A stretch of DNA of 64,000 nt from Sipunculus nudus (taxonomy: Eukaryota > Annelida > Sipuncula > Golfingiida > Sipunculidae): contig CM049307.1 in the NCBI GenBank assembly GCA_026874595.1, positions 54,788,370-54,852,369 of the forward strand, given 5' to 3'. The first letter of the stretch is position 1. The number at the start of each line of letters is the position of its first letter. Position numbers and translations under genes: made by a program. Of this stretch, positions 35,796 through 46,096 are shown one piece after another. Under the pieces are notes generated by a model. It saw only the letters and a list, made by a program, of their open reading frames with translations, was not told the DNA's origin and did not search any database.

Positions 35796-36659
35796 GCAAG
35801 CGTATTATAAAGATTTTATCAACAACCTACTCACATACCATACTTATACTAATGGTTGATAATGTTCATTGTTGATTAATTGATTTTATTTAGGTAGTCA
35901 GATACATGCATAAAAAAACTAAAGAACATTCATCATAAAATACATTACACTATACAGTATACAGTGACCAGTGTCTTGACATAATATTAATAATAATAAC
36001 CAAGGATTACAGAATTTATACTTAAAAGTTTGAAAGTATAAACTTATTTCTATATTGGTCCTTGTGATCAAGATTGGTACAAGAGAAAAGGAGCATGCAA
36101 GGAATACCTGATATATAAATTAAATTATATGTTTTTAACACTCCTTTACAGGAGTGAGCAAACGGTTTCAAGACAATGTTTTTGCTGGTACAGATTAATT
36201 TTAAAGGGAAGAGCTGTTTTTCGTGTTAACTCAACATGCTTTATAGGTAATTGGTCCCTTAAAGTCCAGGATGGTCTGTGTTGTTATCCGTGATTCAGAT
36301 GTGAAAGCCTGATGGGCCAGCATGGCTGTGCCTTGTAATATTTTATACTGTGGCTGCACTGACTGCCACTGTGACATTGTCTACAGTCGTTACTCAGTAG
36401 TGATACTGAATATTAATATTATTGAGCAAATATTGTCATCTGGTATAATTCTTACAAGAATTTCTTCCAAGATTTAAAAGTATGTCTAGAGATAGGGACC
36501 CCCCCCCCCCCCCATTTCATTCTGTTATTCAGTTTTGTTACACCAAAAAGTACCAAATGTTATATAAATAGAAAAAGTATTCTTGAGTAACAGATTTATA
36601 ATTTGTTATCTGTTCAGTATCATAAATGATATTTTGATAAAATGGTGTATTTTTTTCAG
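35796..36659 (+). other. IQCK intron 1 with apparent GC-AG ends
   Basis: Starts gcaagc and ends 'ttttttcag'. A C-run of about 14 lies near 36500. See exon 1 for the alternative GT donor at 35802. Confidence 0.7.
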
Positions 36660-36914
36660 ATTTTGCATCGAGATTGCCACCATTCAAAGATGATGACACA
36701 GCCTCCGTGAAGACAGACTTGGTGGATTATGATGCGGCTAAACAGCATCCAGCGCTGTATGGCAGGATGCATGCCAAGGTGGAGATTGATGCAGAGGTTG
36801 AGAAGGATTTCGACCCAGCAGTCTCTCATCCAGCTTGTCTGGGCATGGCTTTTGTTGACAGACCCCTAAAGTCTCCGCCTCCATCCCCACCATCTCCACC
36901 AGATAAGAAAACAT
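36660..36914 (+). CDS. IQCK: IQCK coding exon 2
   Basis: Completes codon 19 and encodes residues 19-103 plus one base of codon 104. It opens D-F-A-S-R-L-P-P-F, continues through an acidic middle 'AKVEIDAEVEKDFDPAVSHP', and ends in a Pro/Ser stretch 'KSPPPSPPSPPDKKT'. Only the L-P-P-F start and overall position match vertebrate IQCK well; this is the variable region of the family. The donor acat|gtaagt is canonical. Confidence 0.88.
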
Positions 36915-37789
36915 GTAAGTATGAGATATAAAGATAAGGAGAAACTTAAGGGTTTAGTAAATCCAATTTATTGAGGTTGAGTAGTTAAATGTTTTAAGCA
37001 ATGGACTTTAAAGCCTGACATAAACATTGTTACGAGAATCACGTGACTTGACTCAGCTCAGCCCAACTATGTAGATTTTGTACAGTTTTCCCAAGTCTTG
37101 AAATTGCAGAGTGCAGACTGACAACTACAACTGGGATGCATGTGCCTAAAACCTAACTCAACTGGATTAACAGCAGAGGTGGAGAATTCAGAGGTGTCAT
37201 GAATGCATAACATTGATATATACATGTCATTTTATGCATCAGTCTGTAATCTTTGTATATTTATCTCACCCATTTTCATCCATTTTCCCAGTGTTGTAGC
37301 TGAAAATTTTCTTTTGGTACAATTTAAGTCTAAACAATATTATTCATATCCTTGGATATAAAATATATATTCTAGATTTGAGGAAATGTAGCTTATTGAT
37401 ATTATGTGTTAATGACTGTTAGACCAAAAAAATAAAAGGTGTAGTTCTCAGGCACCGCCCACGTCAGTTTTAACACCCCACATAGAAAAAGTTTATTTTG
37501 GTTTTTCATCTTTCAAGAAGATAAAATAATATAAGTTTGATAAGATTTCCTTTGTTATGAAGTGCTTTTATCTGTTTAGCCTAAAATTATGTTATTTTCA
37601 TGCTTTCCCTGATCATATGACAGTTTTATCTAAACATTCAAAAAAAGGTCAAAAATAAAATATCGCCCGCACTGATTTCTGTAAAAAAGTGCCTGAGAAC
37701 CATCCTTTTTTTTTTGCCTTAAAATTTCAGAATTATTCCCATATCTATACAGAAAAACCTGAAATCCATAAGGTTATCATTGTATCCGC

Positions 37790-38509
37790 CAAAACTAAGT
37801 TTTGCGGATATTATGTTTTTGGCTGGGTTCTGCCGCTGCCGCCGTATTCGTTTCCAGAGAACTCCTCTGAGACTACTGGACTGATTTTTCCAAAACTTAC
37901 ACCAATTATTGGGTCACATGTGAACTGGCGCCTAACCAATTGGCGTTGACATCTGTCCTTTCCTTTCTGCCCAGCGTCCCTTTGTGCGTCAGTTTCCACA
38001 CATAAACCCACATATCTCGGGAACCGTTTGACCGATCAAGAAAAAAATTTTGTACTAATGTAGCTTTTGAATAGCTTTATAACATACATAAAAAATGGTG
38101 GCGCCACCTGCAACCATGTTTGCACAGCGTCTGTCTGTTTGTCTGCCGTGGGATAAAATCACTCATATCTCTGCAGTGGTTTGACTAATTCACCTGAAAT
38201 TCGGCATGCATAACATTCCTGATAGCTTTCTTGATTTTATGACAGGTGGCGCCACCTACATTCACATTCACACTGCAGACATCCATGCTTATATCTCCGG
38301 ACTGGTTTGACGTATCTTCCTGAAAATTTGCATGTGTATAGCTCTCACATAGCTCTTTATCATTCACAAAACTGGAGGGACCACCTGCAACCATTTTTGC
38401 ACAGCGTCCGTCTGTTTGTCTGCCGTGGGCTAAAATCACTCATAACTCAGTAATGGTTAGACTTATCTGCCTAAAATTGTGCGTGTATATACATTTTGGG
38501 ATAGCTTTC
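37790..38509 (+). repeat. 'ggcgccacct' dispersed repeat, left part (interrupted by a hAT insertion)
   Basis: From 'ccgccaaaactaagttttgcgg' onward, roughly 150-bp units repeat. Each carries 'gtggcgccacct(g/a)ca', 'gcacagcgtc.gtctgtttgtc', 'tgccgtggg.taaaatcact', 'catat/actc' and 'gtttgact...cctgaaatt'. The block stops at 'gatagctttc', where the hAT element begins, and resumes on the other side at 40037. Confidence 0.75.
38502..38509 (+). repeat. Left 8-bp target-site duplication of the hAT element
   Basis: 'tagctttc', repeated exactly at 40037-40044 on the other side of the element. Confidence 0.9.
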
Positions 38510-40036
38510 CAGGGTTGGGGCCAGGTACTTGTACCTGTACCTGTACCTGGGTACACAATTCAGAGTACCTGTACCTGGCTGTCATGAGTAGGAAGTACCT
38601 TGTACCTGTACCTGGAACTAAAGTATCTGTACCTGGTATAAGGTACTGCAGGTACAAATTTGACCCTGGTACTTGAAATGGACACCAGGTTTGGGTCAAT
38701 TGCATGTACAAAGCTTTCACTCCTTTCAGGGCAGTTCCCTATCTTAGGCAGGGGTAATTAAAAAGCATTCATCCCTGCTGCTTTTGTAGCTAGCTACCTG
38801 GTTAGCAAGCTGGTCAACCTCCAGCCTCTAAACAGGAAGTTCATTTCAGCATTATATTATCAGCACAAGTATACAGCAACCAACAAAGGATAGATACAGG
38901 TGTATGCCTACATGCCCCATGTCTAAAGCTGGCTAGTATGTACACTGAATAGGGTTGGGGCCAGGTACTTGTACCTGTATCTAGGTGCACAATTCATAAT
39001 TATATGAATTACAGGCAAGATACTGGATATGGACATCTGGTTTGGTCAAGGTACTGAGCTGTCATCCTTGTCATGGGTGATACCTAAACCAGGCAGGGGT
39101 CATTACTAAGCTTTCAACCCTGCAGCCTTTGAACTTGAGTGGACTGGGGTTGTAGCATGCCAGCTACCTCCAGCCTCAACACAGGAAGTTAATTGTTGCT
39201 TTATCAGATATAAAGGGTATAGAGCAAAGGATATGGACAGTGTTGCTTTTATGCCCTATGTAGATATCTGTTGTCTAGTATGTATAAAGAAAATTGGTGT
39301 AGGATAAATTTAGAAGGAAAGAAAATACTTATTATATCACTGAACTCAACATAAGCCAAACAAAAGCAGAACATCCCATTTAACAGAAAAAAAGTCCCAG
39401 CTCACGCATTACATACAGGTGCTGCAAACATCCTCAGTGTACCTTTCTGCCATGAACATGTGTATTCTTACTTGTACATTTGTATGTATTATTGCCATGA
39501 AGTTAATCTGTAAAATTGATTGTAAGATATTCCCTTTCAGTTAAGCTATTAAGCCTTTTTACTTTAAAGTGTGGTGCTCTCAGTGGTTTTGACTTTAAAT
39601 CATTACTCAGAATCTCAAAACCCTATTTGAAATATAGACATTTTATGAAAGTTTTATTTTTCTGTTTTAATAACTCTGTAAATTTTATAAGCTTCGTTTA
39701 TTTATCACATTTACTAAAGGCAATCCTTTACATTTGTCAGGCCTGCATTTCTCCTGATGACATAGGAAGTGATCATTTAATACTTTTTACTGATATATTC
39801 TGCCATTCTATTATAATTTATTATTCCATATTTAGTTGAATTTAATGCAATTTTCATTAGTTCGTATATCTTTAAAATGTACCTGTACCTGTACCTAGGT
39901 ACTTTTTAAAGTACCTGTACCTGTACCTAGGTACTTTTCAAAAATGCTGTACCTGTACCTGTATCTGTACCTGGCCATTTCGCAAGTACCTGTACCTGTA
40001 CCTAGGTACTGTCACATGTACCTGGCCCCAACCCTG
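38510..40036. mobile_element. Non-autonomous hAT-superfamily transposon, 1527 bp, intact ends
   Basis: The terminal inverted repeats are exact over 19 bp ('cagggttggggccaggtac' at 38510-38528 and its complement at 40018-40036) and continue with one mismatch. The flanking 8-bp duplication 'tagctttc' and the CAGGG ends are diagnostic of hAT. Both subterminal regions are packed with 'gtacctgtacctg' repeats, as expected for transposase-binding sites. No transposase-like ORF is present. The left end is itself duplicated: a second 'agggttggggccaggtactt' begins at 38951, and about 330 bp following each copy correspond in order ('gcaggggt.att', 'aacaggaagtt', 'tctagtatgta'). Confidence 0.92.
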
Positions 40037-40390
40037 TAGCTTTCTCGATTTTTTTGGCAGTTGGCGCAACCTACATTTATGTTAAAGCTGCAGACATCCA
40101 TGCTTATATCTCCGGACGTATCTTCCTGAAAATTTGCATGTGTATAGATCTCACATAGCTCTTAATCATACACAGAATTGGTGGCGCCACCTGCCATCAT
40201 TTTTGCACAAGTCCTTCTGTTTGTCTGCTGTGGGATAAAATCACTCATATACATGTAGTGGTTTGACTTGTCAGCCTAAAATTTTGCAAATGTATACAAC
40301 TTGGACAGCTTTCTGGATTTTGTGGTAGGTGACGCAACCTACGTACACATTTCAGCTGCAGACATCCATGCTTATATGCAACACTAACTC
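40037..40390 (+). repeat. 'ggcgccacct' dispersed repeat, right part
   Basis: Continues the repeat interrupted at 38509: 'ctgcagacatccatgcttatatctccgg' is split here into two further degenerate units with 'gtggcgccacctgc', 'gcaca.gtccttctgtttgtctgc' and 'gctgcagacatccatgctta'. It ends near 'atgcaacact'. Confidence 0.75.
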
Positions 40391-40865
40391 TGTCTTCCCT
40401 TGCCTATCAATCCATGCCTCACTTCACCCGTTCCACTCTGATTTTGGTGGATACACGTAGTCGCTTGTCGACTACCCTTATTCCAGTTAATCTTTATGTT
40501 CATCATCATTCAGTAGACAATGGTAATATGTAATTTAGAGATATTCTTGTGCAACATTTTCTCCATAACTTGTAGCCATGTGAACTTCTTTCAAAAGGCA
40601 CTATGATGACCAATTGCATAGGATCAACTTGTCACATTTAATTAAGCTTGTTCATAACCATTGACCCAGAATGGCCGGATATTCTTATTTGTTTCTTTGA
40701 GCCAAAGTGGAACTTTTCAAGTTTGCTCATTGCTGCAATGGCCTGACCATTAAAGCCTGAAGGAAACCATAAATCCCGAAAGGCATATTAATAATATATT
40801 ATTTTTCACATTGATTCCTTAATTCTCTGTCAGTCAACAGTTTAAATCACAGGCCATTTACTACA

Positions 40866-41170
40866 CCCCTCATGCTGCAGTTACACACTGCAGTTGTTCA
40901 GATCTTCTTCGTTTTAACCACTGCTTTGTTTAGCAAGTTTTGTGGGGTCTCAACACCAGGGTTGGCACAGAGGCAAGAATCAGACCAGTTAGAGGGGGGT
41001 GTCAAGGATTTAAAACTTGGAGTTGGATGCACAATGCGATACCATGTTCACATTGGTCTGATTACAATTGTGTTCTCCATGGGAGCTCTGGTGGTGAGAC
41101 CTAGAGAATCTTGCTATACAAAGCAGCGGTTAAAAGGAAGGAGATCGGAAATAACTGCGGTCGGTATATT
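40866..41170 (+). mobile_element. Foldback/MITE family copy B
   Basis: Left 'cccctcatgctgcagttacac' and right 'gcagcggttaaaaggaagg...aataactgcgg' match copy A in order. The long arms are clear here: 'ttttaaccactgctttgtttagcaag' and 'gtctcaacaccaggg' on the left pair with 'cttgctatacaaagcagcgg' and 'ctggtggtgagacc' on the right. It ends about 50 bp before the next element. Confidence 0.75.
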
Positions 41171-41206
41171 TGCTCTTTTAGGAGTGGAGCCATTCAACTA
41201 CACATA

Positions 41207-42021
41207 GTACATATCGGGGATTTGGGGTACGGACAAAAGCCCCCCCGGACAAAAGCCCCCCGGTCGAAAGCCCCCCGGACAAAAGCCCCCCCGGTCAAAA
41301 GCCCCCCCTACCTTAATGATAAAGAGGACAAAAGCCCCCCCCCCCAAAAAAAAATGTTTTTTAAAATAACTATTAAAGGTAACTTTGAGTCCCTTGAAGT
41401 AATGAATCAATTTATATTACCAATATATAAGGTAACTACACAAACAATTCTGTAAATTTTATTTATCACTGGTGAAAACCTGCAAGAGTGCAAAAGTAAT
41501 ACTGTGCAATAGTAACTAATGAGTCCCTTGATGTCAACTAAGCAGTAGTTAACATATATGTATATATACACAGTTAAAGAATCTAGAGCTTTATAATGAA
41601 ACCACTCCTTCAATAATCATTCAGGTGAAACAGGTCCTGTTAAACTGTCCCATGGGAGTGGTTTCCTAATTAACAGATAATTGAGACCATTTATGTTGTT
41701 ATTAGTATCAGTTTTAGTACCCTATCAATTTACTAGTGTGAGTCAGGTAATTATGTAAAGTATAGATTAATATTTCTATTGTTAACTATAAGATATATTG
41801 TAAGTATGAATTTTGAATGTAATTAAATAATTATATGAGATAACACACATTGTTTGTATTTACATTATATATTCATAGATATAGATATAAATATATTGGA
41901 GGGGGGCTTTTGTCCTCTTTATCATTAAGGTAGGGGGGCTTTTGACCGGGGGGGGGGGGGGGGCTTTTGTCCGGGGGGGCTTAATACCGGGGGGGCTTTT
42001 GACCTACATCCGTACATATCG
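41207..42021. mobile_element. Inverted-repeat element with GGACAAAAGCCCCCC-type terminal repeats
   Basis: The left arm (about 41217-41350) is a run of 'ggacaaaagcccccc' and 'ggtcaaaagcccccc' units; the right arm (about 41896-42011) is their complement. A 32-bp stretch at 41309-41340 is the exact complement of 41901-41932 and includes 'ccttaatgataaagagg'. The 10-bp direct repeat 'gtacatatcg' flanks the element at 41207-41216 and 42012-42021, a likely target duplication of 8-10 bp. The 550-bp AT-rich centre has no coding ORF. Target length and ends do not settle the superfamily (Mutator-like and hAT are possible). Confidence 0.75.
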
Positions 42022-42186
42022 TATGATCCTAATGCCCTTTTCTATGCATGAGGAAACGCTGATTTGGAAAGGTTCAATTCAGGGTTTTCTATTGGTGGAT
42101 GGAAATGTGCTTTTTTATGTGCAAGGAAAAGAGGCTTTATAATTCTTGATCCTAAGTTTAATTTGTGTTTTTCTCTCAATTTACAG

Positions 42187-42284
42187 GTTCTCCAAAAGAA
42201 TATTTGGACCACTACATTTTCCCAGTATTACTTCCTGCTATGGAAGAAATGTTAAAAAATGCAAAGAAAGAAAAGTGTTTTGAG
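42187..42284 (+). CDS. IQCK: IQCK coding exon 3
   Basis: Completes C104 and encodes S-P-K-E-Y-L-D-H-Y-I-F-P-V-L-L-P, then A-M-E-E-M-L-K-N-A-K-K-E-K-C-F-E to residue 136. It is very close to vertebrate IQCK (C-S-P-K-E-Y-L-E...I-F-P-V-L-L-P-G and A-K-K-E-K-C-F-E). A short DPY-30/RIIa-like helical pair is suggested by the Y-L-x-x-Y-I-F-P-x-L-L-x-x-L/M-E pattern; this is an inference. Splice sites: tttacag acceptor and gag|gtaagt donor, phase 0. Confidence 0.93.
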
Positions 42285-43478
42285 GTAAGTTTACCTGGTG
42301 TATTCAATAATGAGTTGTGTTCATACATGGTTTATCATTGGATAATTTGATCATAATCATGCTTGTTAACCCTGCATGAAGCAAAGGTTATTGTTTCAAC
42401 TTGATTCTGTATGTGTGTGCATCTGCAGCATATCTGAAAAACTGTATACGTCACGCCAGTCCTCATCATGAATATTCACATTTATTCTAATCTTGTAATC
42501 AGTGTTGTTATTGTTCAATGATAACATTTTAAAGTGACAATTTGTATGAAAATAATTGTAGTTTATATGTAAATTTAGACTTTACAATTTATACAATACT
42601 TCTGTGACTACGAAGAGTATTTCCTCTGTCGTGTGCCTGATCTCCCATTATTGTCCAAAGGAGCGCTGTGTCTGGGAGAGTGTTCTTCTTACAGTTCATT
42701 TTAGACAAACCATCTATTTTAGGCCACATCCTGAGTTCAGAAAAAGTCAAGATTTTTAATTTTTAGTTTGATTTTAAGGCAGTGGCAATAAAAACAGGAT
42801 TTCCGGTAGAAGTCGATATTTAAATTTGACAGATAATTTGGTAAAGTGAAAATCTACAAGTGATTAAAATTTGGTGTAAATCCTAGGCGTACAAACGACA
42901 GGATTAGCATTTTATGGTGTTTTATAGCATATTTGTTTACACTAGGACTTTTAACCTGTGACCAAAGGGTCATCTTTGGAGTGTGAGTCATGAAATCACA
43001 GATAACAATAATGTCACTTCACATGCCGTGTCTCTGAAAGTTGTCAGTAAATCAGTGTACAGCATGATGTGAAACCATGGTTGTTGTCCATTGTTTTTAT
43101 AGTCAAGGGTAGCAATATCACAATGTCCAGGGGAGTTTTTAAAAAATATTTTCAATTAAGAAAGTTTCAATGAAAGTTCCAAGGAATAACACAGGCCAAG
43201 TATTATACCAGGGTACCACCTATGAAGGCCATCTTCCTTGCAGGTTTTGAGTCCTTATTTGCTTTTTTTTTTCATTTTTTGCATGAACCCATGTAATCAT
43301 CATCAAAGAGTTTTGTCATTAAAGGTAGGGTATGAAGAATTTCTGTAAGAATTTACCCATTATTTGATATTAATATGATTATATAGTGTATAAAAACACA
43401 CTTGCTTTATTGCCAGATGAAAGTTATTGGAAAATTATATAGACTGTAAAACATTGTCACGTGTTGTACTTATTTCAG
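42285..43478 (+). other. IQCK intron 3
   Basis: gtaagt to 'cttatttcag'. No features recognised. Confidence 0.85.
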
Positions 43479-43531
43479 AGAAAAAGAACCAAATTTAATG
43501 CACTGGATTTTCTGACAGAACATCTGTATAG
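43479..43531 (+). CDS. IQCK: IQCK coding exon 4 (53 nt)
   Basis: Encodes R-K-R-T-K-F-N-A-L-D-F-L-T-E-H-L-Y (137-153) plus two bases of codon 154. The block R-K-R-T-K-F-x-A-x-D-F-L-T-E-x-L-Y is nearly invariant in IQCK. Although tiny, the exon is fixed by the frame and by good splice sites (tatttcag acceptor; tag|gtaaga donor). Confidence 0.9.
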
Positions 43532-44254
43532 GTAAGATATGTCATTTTTATTCAGTATTTGTTTAGACTTCATGACTATTTGTGGCCTTTTATAAAGTTT
43601 TTAATTATCTGAATGTTTTAATATTGTTGCCTCATTAGAGAACAGCATGTCTGATATGCCTAAACATAAATTATATGTATTTTTTTTTTAATATTATTTA
43701 TTTATTAAAATTATGTTTTACAACGTTTGAGGGCAAGGGGAGGGTTGCCTATAGCATATTGCATGCGGACATAATATGTAACCTGCCAGGATCACACCTA
43801 ATCAGGCCTGTGATAAATTTAGATATTTCAGTTCCATTTTATTTCCAATTGAAGGAAGTTTAAATGCTGTGACACATTTTTCATGTAACATTATATGATT
43901 TTAATTTCATTTAATCAATGGTACTGGCATTTTTACCATTGTTTGGGCCTGACTGCAGGCATTTTCATTATTGTCGCTACCTTCTTGTTGCTAATTTCTC
44001 AACTAACTCCCATAGATTAAAGCATCATATGATGATATAATTCAAAACTGACAAAGCCTGACTAACACAAGGGATATTTCATACACTAACAATACTAATG
44101 TCTGGTTCTGTTGCTAAAAAGTAATTTAAGGCCTTTTTGTTAATATTTATCTTTTACTTGCATGAATGTGCAATTAACATCAGTCATACAATTACAATAA
44201 TTAACTGTGTTTTGTGTGATATTGTTGAGCTACAACTTTATCTGAAACTTGCAG
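43532..44254 (+). other. IQCK intron 4
   Basis: gtaaga to 'gaaacttgcag'. No features recognised. Confidence 0.85.
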
Positions 44255-44332
44255 AAATAATCCACAACAAACAGGTAGAGAAGATAAACAACTTTTAGAC
44301 ATCCCATTTGTACAAGAATGGCTGAAGGACCA
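44255..44332 (+). CDS. IQCK: IQCK coding exon 5
   Basis: Encodes residues 154-179, N-N-P-Q-Q-T-G-R-E-D-K-Q-L-L-D-I-P-F-V-Q, then E-W-L-K-D, plus two bases of codon 180. N-P and 'IPFVQEWLKDH' match the vertebrate N-P-K-R and I-P-F-V-x-E-x-L-K-x-H. Splice sites: cttgcag acceptor and ca|gtaagt donor. Confidence 0.9.
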
Positions 44333-44902
44333 GTAAGTAATGATAAACATACCAACCTATGTTACGTTTTGACCATGTGGTATCAAAATGTTTTCAAATG
44401 AAATTTTATTTTTCCAGATACATGGTGTCTTCACCATTCATTCATTTAATAACATCATTAAAAAACCTGGCTTTATTCTTTTAATTTTGTTTAATGAAAG
44501 GACTCTAGGGGATACACAGCTGTTAAACCTTGTGTTTGTAACCTTTTATCTAAAGTCCTTTCCAGTACCTCTGCCCACTTGTTTTTAACATTATTTTTTA
44601 TTTTGGTGAGGCATACAGGCCCAAGTTATTTTACAAGAGGATAGAAAGAGGAAATGCATAATTTGCCATTGAGAGAATGATAATTTACTTGATGTGATTT
44701 TTGTATAAACAGTCTAAAAAGCAATATGAGTACCTGGCCTATGCTTAACAACATCTTTCTGTCAATAGCATAAAAGGGACATGGTAGAGAGTTATGATGT
44801 GATCGTAATAAGTACTTTTTATATAAAAGAGTCGCCCATAACTACAGAAGCAGTAATTAAAAGTATATGATGAATTTCATTTAATGCTTGTTTCTGTTTC
44901 AG
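44333..44902 (+). other. IQCK intron 5
   Basis: gtaagt to 'tttctgtttcag'. No features recognised. Confidence 0.85.
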
Positions 44903-44987
44903 TCCTAGACCTCCATTGCCCCTGTCACTGATCTGGACGGAGGAAGAAGCAGCTCTCGTGGTACAGTCCTTCTGGAGAGGCTTCAAG
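44903..44987 (+). CDS. IQCK: IQCK coding exon 6 (first half of the IQ motif)
   Basis: Encodes P-R-P-P-L-P-L-S-L-I-W-T-E-E-E-A-A-L-V-V, then Q-S-F-W-R-G-F-K, to residue 208. The IQ motif V-Q-x-x-x-R-G-x-x-x-R starts at V200 and is completed by exon 7 (R210). Here the motif has the consensus Gly after Arg, which the human protein lacks. The acceptor is gtttcag and the donor aag|gtaatc, phase 0. Confidence 0.92.
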
Positions 44988-46096
44988 GTAATCTTAACAG
45001 CCTTCACATTCTTCTAAACACAGCAGGCCAGAATACACATAGTAGGACATTAGCATAAACAGAATTTTTTTCAGCTATTAGCCTGCTGGTCTTACTAGAT
45101 GAAAACTACATATATTCAATACAGGGAAGTGGCCTTATACTTAGAGCACTGACATATTGAAAACTATGGTGGAACCTCCTGGCCAGAATGGCAAATTTTA
45201 TAAAGATGCTTTAAGATGACTTTGTGACAGAGTGTGGCTTCCAGAGTATTCCTGAACCTCTGTATGAACACCTTGCATTCGATGGGTTTATAATTACATA
45301 TCATTTATGTCTGATAATCATTTTCATTCAAATTCACCAGCTGGAGCCACTTATACGCTCCTTATGCAGCAATAATACACTCTAATCGTCCCAGACATCG
45401 TTTATTGTAACTGCTGCTCGTTATGGCAGGGTTCTCTGGGCAGGAACACCAGGGTGTGCACATAACAAAGAATTTAAATCAGACCACTGATATTGCATTG
45501 TGCATCCAGCTGAAATTTTAAACATGTGACATCCTCTCTTGTTGGTCTGATAACACCTGTTTTGGATTAGGGCCAAGAATCAGACCTATGAGAGCTTGTC
45601 TCCCACTGTTATCAAACCAACCAAGCAGTGGTTACAAGTAATAATATCTGGGACGAATCCAGTGTATAACCGCTGCATGAGGAGTGTACCACCAATAGGC
45701 CATACATGAAACAAAGCCCTTCCTTGATAAGCAGAAGATAGCTAAAGGAAATTTTATATGTATCAAGGGTGGAAATACTTAAATGATAAAGTTGTCATAT
45801 AAAGTGGGTGAAACTTTGTATGGTTCATCTGCACTATTCCTAGAACTATTGCATTTATTTCTATCCATTCCTCCAGCTGATGAATTTCAGCTTATTAAAA
45901 AAAAATTGCCTGCTTGCTCAAAATTTTTTGCCTCCGGGGTTTGGGCATGGTTAGAGTGAATGATTTTTCAGTATACCTGCTTAATGCTCTAACCATCTCA
46001 TTGTCATAAGTAAAGATAACTAATATGCTTGTTGATAAAGATAATTAATATACCTTATTAGTATGGATAACAAATATACCTTATCTAACAACATAG
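44988..46096 (+). other. IQCK intron 6
   Basis: gtaatc to 'acaacatag'. It contains foldback copy C. Nothing else recognised. Confidence 0.85.
45353..45692 (-). mobile_element. Foldback/MITE family copy C (reverse orientation)
   Basis: Read on the minus strand it starts 'ggtacactcctcatgcagcg' and follows copies A and B in order, including the 'tggatgcacaatgcaat' centre. The far end (45353-45385, 'acgctccttatgcagc..taatacact') is the complement-like terminal repeat of the start. Pairs such as 'tcgtcccagacatcg' (left) and 'atatctgggacga' (right) show the long inverted arms. About 340 bp. Confidence 0.75.

Larger units (their letters stand above)
36915..42186 (+). other. IQCK intron 2 (5.3 kb), packed with mobile elements
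   Basis: Bounded by gtaagt and 'tttacag'. It holds the split 'ggcgccacct' repeat, a complete hAT-type element, a foldback copy and the GGACAAAAGCCCCCC-type inverted-repeat element, all listed separately. Nothing coding was seen. Confidence 0.85.
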
